Shown piece by piece: positions 1 to 5,750 of a DNA stretch of 10,191 bases. The notes beneath the pieces are model-generated. The model was not told where the DNA came from and ran no database searches. It saw only the letters and a list, made by a program, of their open reading frames with translations. The position numbers and the translations under genes were made by a program. Source of the DNA: an uncultured Sutterella sp. GTDB lineage: Bacteria; Pseudomonadota; Gammaproteobacteria; Burkholderiales; Burkholderiaceae_F. Each line of letters begins with the position of its first letter. Position 1 is the stretch's first letter. The stretch spans positions 1-10,191 of the forward strand of contig USAL01000062.1 in assembly GCA_900552545.1 (NCBI GenBank), given 5' to 3'.

Positions 1-449
1 GAGGCGACGACGCCTACGACCGGGCAGCCCAGCTCGCGCTCAAGCGCATTCAGATCGACCTGCATCCCGTGGTTTTGCGCGATGTCGAGCATGTTCACCA
101 CGACCATCATGGGAACACGCATCTCGAGCAGCTGCGCCGTGAGATAAAGATTGCGCTCAAGGTTGGAGGCATCGACGATGTTGATCACGGCCTGAGCTTC
201 GCCCGAGAGGATGTAGTCGCGTGCGACGCGCTCGTCCTCGCCCGAATTTGACGCAGGCGTCACCGAATAGATGCCCGGCAGGTCGACGATCTCGACCTCC
301 TCGCCCTCGAAGCTGTAGCGGCCCGTCTTCTTGTCCACGGTCACGCCCGGCCAATTGCCCACTTCCTGGCGCGAACCGGTGAGGGCGTTAAATAGCGTCG
401 TCTTCCCGCAGTTGGGATTGCCGACAATGCAGATGATGTTGCGTTTCAT
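1..449 (-). CDS. feoB: Ferrous iron transporter FeoB, N-terminal GTPase domain (partial)
   Basis: FeoB is the inner-membrane permease that takes up Fe2+; its cytosolic N-terminal G domain gates transport. Only the first 149 residues lie in the window; the rest is beyond the left edge. The G motifs are clear: G1 GNPNCGKTT at residues 10-18, a G2 threonine in GNWPGVTV (31-38), G3 DLPG at 56-59 and G4 NMLD at 119-122. NMxD at G4 and the GNWPGVTV stretch are typical of FeoB rather than other small GTPases. The ATG begins MKRNIICIVGNP, directly before the P-loop as in known FeoB proteins. No strong Shine-Dalgarno is visible (AGAAAAGCC precedes the ATG), so translation may depend on the upstream feoA. 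It is the last visible gene of the feoA-feoA-feoB operon, 53 nt after feoA. The membrane part and any feoC cannot be seen. Confidence 0.96.
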   Translation of the reverse strand, partial: MKRNIICIVGNPNCGKTTLFNALTGSRQEVGNWPGVTVDKKTGRYSFEGEEVEIVDLPGIYSVTPASNSGEDERVARDYILSGEAQAVINIVDASNLERNLYLTAQLLEMRVPMMVVVNMLDIAQNHGMQVDLNALERELGCPVVGVVA

Positions 450-502
450 GGCTTTTCTGTCTGGGTTTGATTGACTTTTTCCTTAACAAGCGTTGTGGCG
501 GA

Positions 503-730
503 TCAGTTCGCTCGTACCTCAAGCACGGCCGCCTCGTCCTTACGCACGCTGATGAAGCTGCCGCGTACGCGGATTTCAACAGGGTCGCCCAAGGGTGCAA
601 CGCGCACAACTTCAAACGCCGTTCCCGGCGTCGCGCCAAGCGTCAGAAGCCTTCTGCGGTATTCGGCCGGGGCATTGCTGTAACCGACGATGACGCCCCG
701 GTTACCGGGTTTGAGTTCCTTTAAAACCAT
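503..730 (-). CDS. feoA: FeoA, ferrous iron transport accessory protein (second copy in the operon)
   Basis: This is a 75-residue SH3-like FeoA protein, a cytosolic partner needed for FeoB-driven Fe2+ uptake. It resembles Escherichia FeoA closely: RRRLLTLGATPGT at residues 25-37, VVRVAPLGDP at 41-50 and SVRKDEAAVLEV at 61-72. The reading frame is open upstream to an ATG at 829, which would add 33 residues. I chose the ATG at 730 because it has a strong Shine-Dalgarno (AAGGAAGGA, about 8 nt upstream), gives the normal family length, and avoids overlapping the preceding feoA-like gene. The family start around VLKELKPG also agrees. The gene lies 88 nt after the first feoA-like gene and 53 nt before feoB, and is presumably co-transcribed from the Fur-controlled promoter at 1131-1159. 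Confidence 0.93.
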   Translation of the reverse strand: MVLKELKPGNRGVIVGYSNAPAEYRRRLLTLGATPGTAFEVVRVAPLGDPVEIRVRGSFISVRKDEAAVLEVRAN

Positions 731-818
731 GGTTTGAATCCTTCCTTGATCAATGTTTGTCCGTTCACACAGTGACAATCCGTTTACCCGATGAGCAGGC
801 TCACCCGGTGTGCCGGTC

Positions 819-1061
819 TCAGTAGACATAGATCTGCCGCGCGACGTCGTAGTTCACGCCGATGCGAGCGTCGCCCACGGCAATGAGGATGCTTTCCTTT
901 TCAGTTCCTGCAAGCACCCGAACGGCAGCGCCGACATGCAGTCCCAGATCGCCCAGGCGCTGCGACTCGTCTCTTTCGAGCTTCATGCGTACGACGACCC
1001 CGGGCTGCGTTCTCTCGAGGTCGGTGAGTCTGCGGATGCGGCGGGCACTTTCCGTTGTCAT
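819..1061 (-). CDS. FeoA-domain protein (first copy in the operon)
   Basis: This 80-residue protein has a FeoA-like fold pattern: GVVVRM at 21-26, then ERDESQRLGDLGLHVGAAVRVL at about 29-50 (the family's helix-plus-LG-[LM]-xxG motif), then ILIAVGDARIGVNYDVARQIYV at the end, the usual core-domain beta strands. It is more divergent than the second copy. Tandem small FeoA proteins ahead of feoB are known in several bacteria; the second may partner FeoB or act in regulation, but its exact role is not settled. The ATG at 1061 was chosen over upstream in-frame starts (open to 1343) because it gives the family length, has AGAGGA upstream, and lies downstream of the feo promoter; a longer start would place the promoter inside the gene. 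It is the first gene of the operon, with a leader of about 63 nt. Confidence 0.85.
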   Translation of the reverse strand: MTTESARRIRRLTDLERTQPGVVVRMKLERDESQRLGDLGLHVGAAVRVLAGTEKESILIAVGDARIGVNYDVARQIYVY

Positions 1062-1099
1062 TGCGTCGTGGTTCCTCTGTTTCTGTTGATGCGTACCGA

Positions 1100-1120
1100 A
1101 GGAAGTCCGATCGACTTCCT
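1100..1120 (-). other. Stem-loop at the 5' end of the feo leader transcript
   Basis: There is a perfect 8-bp inverted repeat: 1100-1107 pairs with 1113-1120 around a 5-nt loop. With the proposed transcription start near 1124, the hairpin would begin about 4 nt from the 5' end of the feo mRNA and lie about 40 nt ahead of the first start codon. Such positions often protect mRNA from 5'-end decay. No T tract follows, so it is not an intrinsic terminator. Function is inferred. Confidence 0.5.
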
Positions 1121-1130
1121 CAATGAGCGC

Positions 1131-1159
1131 AATATAACGAGACTTATTCTCATTTACAA
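1131..1159 (-). promoter_or_regulatory. Sigma-70-type promoter of the feo operon
   Basis: On the minus strand, TTGTAA (1154-1159) and TATATT (1131-1136) are separated by exactly 17 bp. Predicted start is near 1124, about 63 nt upstream of the first feoA start codon. The spacer is almost entirely a Fur-box-like palindrome, giving a repressible promoter. Confidence 0.7.
1136..1154. promoter_or_regulatory. Fur box inside the feo promoter
   Basis: The 19-bp sequence AACGAGACTTATTCTCATT is an imperfect palindrome (AAcGAGA / TCTCATT) close to the Fur pattern AATGAGAATTATTCTCATT found in many proteobacteria. It spans the spacer and touches both the -35 and -10 elements, so Fe2+-Fur binding would exclude RNA polymerase. 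A feo operon is a classic Fur target. Confidence 0.72.
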
Positions 1160-1241
1160 GAACAAAAAAACTATGAATAATGGCATCACCTGCCGATGAT
1201 GCGTTGATTTTCAATGGTTTTTCGGCAAAATGCTTGTTGCG

Positions 1242-1260
1242 ACTCATTCTTATTGTCATT
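1242..1260. promoter_or_regulatory. Possible second Fur-like box
   Basis: Read on the minus strand, AATGACAATAAGAATGAGT agrees with the classical 19-bp Fur consensus at 13 of 19 positions by my count. It lies 88 nt upstream of the first box, closer to the divergent relic, and falls between weak -35/-10-like hexamers on the plus strand (TTGCGA 1237-1242, TGATAT 1261-1266). It could have controlled the relic or act as an upstream Fur site. Confidence 0.35.
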
Positions 1261-1273
1261 TGATATAGGACAA
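1260..1273. promoter_or_regulatory. Imperfect FNR-like site in the feo/relic control region
   Basis: TTGAT-ATAG-GACAA matches the FNR consensus TTGAT-N4-ATCAA at 8 of 10 positions; the first half-site is perfect. Its centre would be about 142 bp upstream of the proposed feo start. FNR influence on feo is known in enterobacteria, but this match could be chance. Confidence 0.25.
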
Positions 1274-1410
1274 ACTTTCGGTTACTCCCTGCGCCGTGCT
1301 TCCCGGAGCCAGCTCTTTTTCTCTTGAAGCGCAGCAAAGACAACAGTCAACAGCAGCGCCCAACAAAAGTACCCGTTTGTCCCGGCATCAAGTCCTACAG
1401 GAGAACCTTC

Positions 1411-2687
1411 ATGATGTCTCGTGCCATTTCTCCGCCTTCAGCCATACCTTCTGTCTCACCTTCTGCCGCACCTGTACCCCCTCAACTGTTCAACTCGCTG
1501 CTGCGGCAATTGCCGCAGCCGTGCTTGAATCCTCCGCCCTTGCCGCGCAGCCTGCCGCTGCTTGGGACGAATTCAAGGCGGCCGTCAACGTCGGAGCCGA
1601 AACCATTGTTTTTGGAACCGATACGCAAGCGTCAATGCAGATTTCCGCCCTAGCGGTGTTGACAATCGACTGGGGCAACGTCATTCTCGACGTTGCACGG
1701 TGGAATGTCTGGAGAGACATGGCCGACGGCCAGAAAACAGCTACAGTCACACTGCTTCCTGAAAATGCCGTCGAACACCTCTCCTTTGGCCTCGCCGACG
1801 AAGCTCGAACCGTCCACGGCAAACCTTATGCGTACGACGTCATGCTCGTCGAACCTTCAGACGGAACCTATACCTTCACTCCCCCTCCCCCGAGCCCTCT
1901 GGAACACCGACGTCAGTCATCCCTCCGCGCTCCGATGACTTCAATCCAGGGGTCTATGCCGGACTCCTCATTCAAAAGTCCGCGATGCTGCTTCAGCATG
2001 AGATCTCGCACCAGCTCTTTAAGTCGGATCTGCTTCTGAACGGCAGCTATGCCCAAAGCAGTCGGGTCGCCGGCTCATTGCAGGGCGGCCGGATCAAGGC
2101 CGACATCGGCAACTACGGCTCGGACTGGGATCTTGACTACGGCATCGCACTTTTTTTCGCAGATGTCCGAACCCGGTCGTCGTCAGAGCTTTGATGCCGG
2201 ATTCGGCTTTTACGGCGGCGCTTTCGTCGCAAACAGCGAAGATCATGGCAATGACGTCAATTCGCGGGGCACTTTTGCCGGCTTTAACACATTCTGGGAG
2301 GGCGGCCGACCAGGCCTTTGCGACCTAGCATGCGAATGTCGGTTACCTTGAAAACGACATCAAGAGCAGTCTCGGCGGATCAACCGATGTCAACAACATT
2401 TGGGTCGGCAGCGGCTTGTCGTTGGGCATGCAGTTTGCGTTCATGAACGACAACTTCAGGCTCATTCCATCCATCGACATGGACAAGGCAACGGGTTGGG
2501 AGGTGAGTCCAAGGGTTCGCCTGCAGGGCCGCAGGTTCTGCCTAACCTCGATTTTGGGGACTATGCCGAATTTGCCATCAGCCTTGAACGCAGAGCCGGA
2601 AGCTGGGTTCTTAAAAGCAACTTGAGCTGTCGAGCCGGCGAAGTGACGGGCTGGAGCCTCAGCGGCGAAGCGCTCTACCGGTTCTAG
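1411..2687 (+). pseudogene. Frameshifted autotransporter-like outer-membrane protein relic
   Basis: This is the remains of a secreted beta-barrel protein, probably a type V autotransporter. It begins at ATG 1411 with a strong ribosome site (AGGAGA 6 nt upstream). A signal-peptide-like core (VQLAAAAIAAAVLESSALA) is in another frame from about 1485. A short passenger-like stretch follows to about 1880. The barrel part starts around NPGVYAGLLIQ and has alternating, amphipathic strands ending in ALYRF followed by a stop; a C-terminal F is the usual outer-membrane insertion signal. The coding sense hops frame 1 to 3 (about 1440-1490), 3 to 2 (near the C-rich run 1881-1891), 2 to 3 (T7 at 2151-2157, one base too many), 3 to 1 (about 2300-2330, with an in-frame TAG at 2326) and 1 to 3 (about 2530). 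Neighbouring genes are intact, so this looks like decay rather than poor sequence. Family assignment is from pattern, not a search. Confidence 0.65.
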
Positions 2688-2776
2688 GCAGTCCGGATTA
2701 GCCGGCGATCCGAAACCGCCTGCGTCCTTCATCACCAGCGAAATCAGCCTGCGACACCGCTCTTTCTCATTTGTCT

Positions 2777-2812
2777 TGCAGGCAGTCGGTAAAACCGACT
2801 GCCTGCATTTAT
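2777..2812 (+). terminator. Strong hairpin terminator between convergent genes
   Basis: A perfect 14-bp inverted repeat (2777-2790 with 2794-2807, loop AAA) is followed by ATTTATT on the plus strand. It lies between the end of the plus-strand relic and the end of the minus-strand oxidoreductase gene. The T tract favours the plus direction, but the stem may also stop minus-strand transcripts. Confidence 0.75.
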
Positions 2813-2825
2813 TGATGCGCCCGGC

Positions 2826-3728
2826 TTACTTCTTCACCGGCCGCGGCAGACGTACGATGAGCGAAGACGTATCAAAGCGTCTGCCGCCCATGGTCTGCAC
2901 GTCGCCGTAGAACTGATCGACCAAGGCCGTCATCGGCAGCACCGAACCGTTTCTTTTGGCCTCGGCAAGGGCAATGCCCAGATCCTTTCGCATCCAGTCG
3001 ACGGCAAAGCCGAAGTCAAACTTGTTGTCGACCATCGTCTCCCCGCGCGCCTTCATCTGCCAGCTGCCCGCAGCCCCCTTTTCAAGCACCGGAAGCACGA
3101 GCTTCATGTCAAGCCCGGCGTTCATGCCGAAGGCGACGGCCTCAGACAATCCCTGCACGATGCCCGCGATGCAGATCTGATTGACCATCTTCGCCAACTG
3201 ACCCGAGCCCGCCTCGCCCACGCGCGTCACCGAGCAGGCGTAGGCATCCATCACGGACTTCACTTCGTCAAAGACCGCGGCATCGCCCCCGACCATGATC
3301 GTGAGCACGCCGTTTTCGGCCCCGGCCTGACCGCCCGAGACCGGCGCATCAAGAAACGCCATGTCCTTTTTTGCAAAGGCTTCGTGCATCTCGCGCGCGA
3401 CGTCGGCCGAGTCGGTCGTGTGATCGACAAAGATGCTTCCCGCGCGCATCCCGGCCATTGCACCGTTCTCACCATAGACCACCTCGCGCAGATCCTTGTC
3501 TTCGCCCACGCAGGCAAAGACGACGTCGCAGTCACGCACCGCCTCGCGCGGCGTCGCGGCCATCGACGCCTTGCCGAGAGCCTTGTACTGCTCGACCCAT
3601 CTGCTTGCCTTGGCCTGCGTGCGGTTGTAGACCGTCACGTCGTAGCCCGCGCGCACGAGGTGACCTGCCATCGGATAGCCCATCACGCCCAGGCCCAGAA
3701 AGGCCACCTTGCCGAATGTTCTGCTCAT
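2826..3728 (-). CDS. NAD(P)-dependent oxidoreductase, 3-hydroxyisobutyrate dehydrogenase family
   Basis: This 300-residue enzyme belongs to the beta-hydroxyacid dehydrogenase family (3-hydroxyisobutyrate, tartronate-semialdehyde and related reductases), which oxidises or reduces short 3-hydroxy acids with NAD(P). The N-terminal Rossmann fold shows FLGLGVMGYPMAGHL (nucleotide loop GLGVMG at 12-17) and VYNRT at 33-37. The substrate motif DAPVSGG is at 127-133, and the catalytic lysine is K180 in GSGQLAKMVNQ, with N184 following. K248 in WMRKDL is the conserved C-terminal-domain lysine. The length is normal. I chose ATG 3728 because GGAGG lies 4 nt upstream and the protein then begins just before the Rossmann strand; TTG 3764 and ATG 3761 are weaker alternatives. 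Downstream of sbcB on the same strand with a 120-nt gap, it may have its own promoter. The exact substrate cannot be read from the sequence. Confidence 0.93.
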   Translation of the reverse strand: MSRTFGKVAFLGLGVMGYPMAGHLVRAGYDVTVYNRTQAKASRWVEQYKALGKASMAATPREAVRDCDVVFACVGEDKDLREVVYGENGAMAGMRAGSIFVDHTTDSADVAREMHEAFAKKDMAFLDAPVSGGQAGAENGVLTIMVGGDAAVFDEVKSVMDAYACSVTRVGEAGSGQLAKMVNQICIAGIVQGLSEAVAFGMNAGLDMKLVLPVLEKGAAGSWQMKARGETMVDNKFDFGFAVDWMRKDLGIALAEAKRNGSVLPMTALVDQFYGDVQTMGGRRFDTSSLIVRLPRPVKK

Positions 3729-3783
3729 GCTGCCTCCATCAAGAAATCTGCGTTGATCCATCAAAACTCGCCCGCGCCCGGAT

Positions 3784-3804
3784 GCCGGATGATCTCGATC
3801 CGGC
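3784..3804. other. Inverted repeat in the sbcB-oxidoreductase gap
   Basis: GCCGGAT (3784-3790) and ATCCGGC (3798-3804) form a perfect 7-bp stem with a 7-nt loop. There is no T tract on either strand. It lies 55 nt upstream of the oxidoreductase start codon and could be an operator or leader hairpin. Confidence 0.35.
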
Positions 3805-3827
3805 TCGACCGCAGGACTGCGAAATCC

Positions 3828-3850
3828 AAAAAATCGGACGTAAATACGTC
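3828..3850 (-). terminator. Weak intrinsic terminator at the end of sbcB
   Basis: On the minus strand a 5-bp stem (GACGT/ACGTC, loop 4) overlaps the sbcB stop codon and is followed by CGATTTTTT. The stem is short, so termination is likely partial and read-through into the oxidoreductase gene is possible. Confidence 0.35.
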
Positions 3851-5435
3851 AAGCCTCTGTTGCGTCAGCGTTTTCATTCAGGCCCTCGACGCACCCGGCC
3901 ACGTACTCTCCCCAATCGTAAAGCGCGTTGAGGACGTTTTCCCGAGCCTCGGCCTTTTCGGGCGTGATGCGGCCTGCTTCAAGCGCCTCGGCCACGTCGT
4001 TGGCCCGCGCATCGATCTCTTCAAAATAGGCTTCGATGCCGGTGTAGCCCGACACGCGCCCTTCAAGCACCGCGCGGCAGTGCGCTTGGTACGCCGTGCG
4101 CTCCCCATTTGAGAGCGTCTCGGGCCAGCTTCTTGCGCGCATGCGAAGAAAGAGCTCGTTGATGCGGGGATCGGCAAAGTGAATGCGCCCCTCGCGGGCG
4201 CGCTCGGCCATGGCATTGGGCGAGAGCGCATGCACCTCGCGCATGAGGTTCTTGTCGGATTCGTTGACAAAGCCTTCGTAAAGCGAAAAGTCGACGTCGC
4301 GGGCCGTGGCCGCCTCGCGCTCCATCGCCTCGGTCTCGTCGATTCCACGTGAGGCCTGCGCAATGCGCAGCGCTTCAAGCACGGGCCCTTCGAGAAGGTT
4401 TGCGACCTTCGCGAGCTTTTCACCGTTGGCAAGAATCGTTGGCAAATCGAGATTGAAGCGCTCGCGCACGCGGGCTCCCGCGACGCGCAGGTCCGCACAC
4501 ACAAAGGGCGACGTGTTGACCTTGAGCTTGAAAAGCGAAAGCCTCGATTCGCCTTCCTTCAACTCAGCCTTGGAGCCAAAGGCGCGGCGGGCGATCTCTT
4601 CCACCGAAAGATCAAGGAGCTCCGTGGGATCCGCGCGGCAGTCCCAGACCACATACTCGTTCTTGTTGGCGGGGTTGACCGCAAGCGGCATCGGAAAGCG
4701 CAGGTAACCCGCGGTCTGGCCGGCGGAGGCCGTCACCCAGAGCGCCGGTTTACCGGTATTCAAGGCCCGGACGACACAGGTCTTGTCGCGATTGGCAAGC
4801 GCCCACTGCCACAGGCGCGGAACCTTGTGCGCGAGAAACTTCGCGAGAGCCGCCGTGGCCGAGACGTCGCTGCCCGCATCATGGGCGTGACTGTGCTCGA
4901 TGCCGTTGGCCTGCGTGAGCTTTTCAAGCCGAAAGCTCACAAGCGACGCCTTGGCCGGATCGTTTGTTTCTCTGAGCGGCCAGACGATGCCCTCGTCTCT
5001 GAGCGCCCAAACCGCGAGCACGAACGGAAAAAGATCCCAGCGCGAGCAGCCGTTTTTGAATTGGTGCGAATAGAGGTCAAACAGATTGCGCCAGAAGAGC
5101 GCGCGCGTGACGTTGTCGTCAAAGCGCAGGTTGTTGTAGCCCACCACGAGCGTGCCCGGCGTATTGAAGCGCTCGAAGATCCGCGCAGCGAAGTCGGCCT
5201 CGGGCAGTCCCTTTGCAAGCGCCTCCTGCGGCGTGATTCCCGTGATGAGGCACGACTCGGGCTGCGGCAGGTAGTCAAGCGCAGGCCTTGCGTACCACAG
5301 GTCGGGGTCGCCTACCGGCTCGAAATCCATCGTCGTTCTGAGGCCGGCGAACTGCACCGGCCTGTCCGAGAGGCTTCTCAAGCCGAAGGTTTCGTAGTCG
5401 TGCCAGTAGAAGGTGGGAATGTTGGGCTCAAGCAT
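3849..5435 (-). CDS. sbcB: Exodeoxyribonuclease I (exonuclease I)
   Basis: Exonuclease I degrades single-stranded DNA 3' to 5' and acts in recombination, mismatch repair and clean-up of DNA ends. The 528-residue protein aligns by eye with Escherichia SbcB along its whole length. The DEDDh catalytic set is complete: D13 and E15 in HDYETFG, D106 in GYNNLRFDD, H185 in HAHDAGSDV and D190. Other family blocks include DYLPQPESCLITGITPQEA, NGCSRWDLFPF and FRLEKLTQANGIEHSHAHD, then the SH3-like and helical C-terminal region ending in an acidic NENADATEA tail. It is about 50 residues longer than the Escherichia enzyme, mostly in insertions. ATG 5435 matches the family start; the frame is open to TTG 5462. 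Neither start has a Shine-Dalgarno, and CCTC sits just upstream. It lies between hemN's terminator and the oxidoreductase gene. Confidence 0.97.
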   Translation of the reverse strand: MLEPNIPTFYWHDYETFGLRSLSDRPVQFAGLRTTMDFEPVGDPDLWYARPALDYLPQPESCLITGITPQEALAKGLPEADFAARIFERFNTPGTLVVGYNNLRFDDNVTRALFWRNLFDLYSHQFKNGCSRWDLFPFVLAVWALRDEGIVWPLRETNDPAKASLVSFRLEKLTQANGIEHSHAHDAGSDVSATAALAKFLAHKVPRLWQWALANRDKTCVVRALNTGKPALWVTASAGQTAGYLRFPMPLAVNPANKNEYVVWDCRADPTELLDLSVEEIARRAFGSKAELKEGESRLSLFKLKVNTSPFVCADLRVAGARVRERFNLDLPTILANGEKLAKVANLLEGPVLEALRIAQASRGIDETEAMEREAATARDVDFSLYEGFVNESDKNLMREVHALSPNAMAERAREGRIHFADPRINELFLRMRARSWPETLSNGERTAYQAHCRAVLEGRVSGYTGIEAYFEEIDARANDVAEALEAGRITPEKAEARENVLNALYDWGEYVAGCVEGLNENADATEA

Positions 5436-5460
5436 GAATGAGGTATCGCAAAGAGGTATC

Positions 5461-5482
5461 AAAAACGAGGGCGGACCCGCCC
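5461..5482 (-). terminator. Terminator-like hairpin just upstream of sbcB
   Basis: On the minus strand, GGGCG/CGCCC (5478-5482 with 5469-5473, 4-nt loop) is followed by TCG and then TTTTT (5461-5465). It ends about 25 nt before the sbcB ATG. It may be a backup stop for hemN transcripts, or an attenuator in the sbcB leader if sbcB starts upstream. Confidence 0.4.
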
Positions 5483-5521
5483 GTCACGCGCAGGCCTCGC
5501 CTCGTGCGCTTTTTTCGGCCG

Positions 5522-5550
5522 AGGCTAGCAACGCTTGCGGCTTAATGCAA
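5522..5550 (-). promoter_or_regulatory. Possible sbcB promoter
   Basis: On the minus strand TTGCAT (5545-5550) and TAGCCT (5522-5527) are 17 bp apart, downstream of the hemN terminator. The match is only moderate. A start near 5515 would give an 80-nt leader that contains the terminator-like hairpin. Confidence 0.25.
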
Positions 5551-5622
5551 ATGCTTCAAATGCCGCAGATGCCGACAAAAGCACCGCTATCGACATCGAC
5601 AAAGGATAGACGCTAGAAGTCG

Positions 5623-5661
5623 AAAAAGGCGCGCATGATCGCAAAACATCATGCGCGCCTT
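5623..5661 (-). terminator. Intrinsic terminator of hemN
   Basis: A perfect 14-bp inverted repeat (5626-5639 with 5648-5661, 8-nt loop) with a GGCGCGC core runs directly into TTTTT on the minus strand. It lies 89 nt after the hemN stop codon, the expected place for the end of that transcript. Confidence 0.85.
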
Positions 5662-5750
5662 GTTGTCGGCCGACTATCCCGAAGAGCCTCTGACAGGAGA
5701 GGCGCTCCGGAAGGCCCTGAAAGCGTCCGGATTGGAAGCGAAAGGACCCC

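Larger units (their letters stand above)
1062..1410. other. Divergent intergenic region between feo operon and autotransporter relic
   Basis: These 349 bases hold no supportable gene. They contain the feo promoter with an embedded Fur box, a leader hairpin, a second weaker Fur-like sequence (1242-1260), an overlapping imperfect FNR-like sequence (1260-1273), and the Shine-Dalgarno of the relic (AGGAGA at 1399-1404). The middle part (about 1120-1275) is much more AT-rich than the flanking genes, as expected for a control region. Confidence 0.7.

Noticed and set aside
757..778. TTGTCAC/GTGA..GACAA hairpin between the two feoA genes as a riboswitch or terminator
   Set aside because: The stem is short and bulged with no T tract, and nothing matches a known riboswitch core.
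1204..1214. TTGATTTTCAA as an FNR or FNR-like operator
   Set aside because: The TTGA/TCAA arms are only three bases apart, so spacing does not fit FNR (TTGAT-N4-ATCAA).
2343..2735. A 130-codon minus-strand frame over the relic
   Set aside because: The opposite strand carries the recognisable beta-barrel sequence ending in ALYRF; this frame is its shadow.
3384..4112. A 242-codon plus-strand frame opposite the oxidoreductase and sbcB
   Set aside because: It is antisense to two real genes and crosses their gap; the composition is that of a shadow frame and there is no domain.
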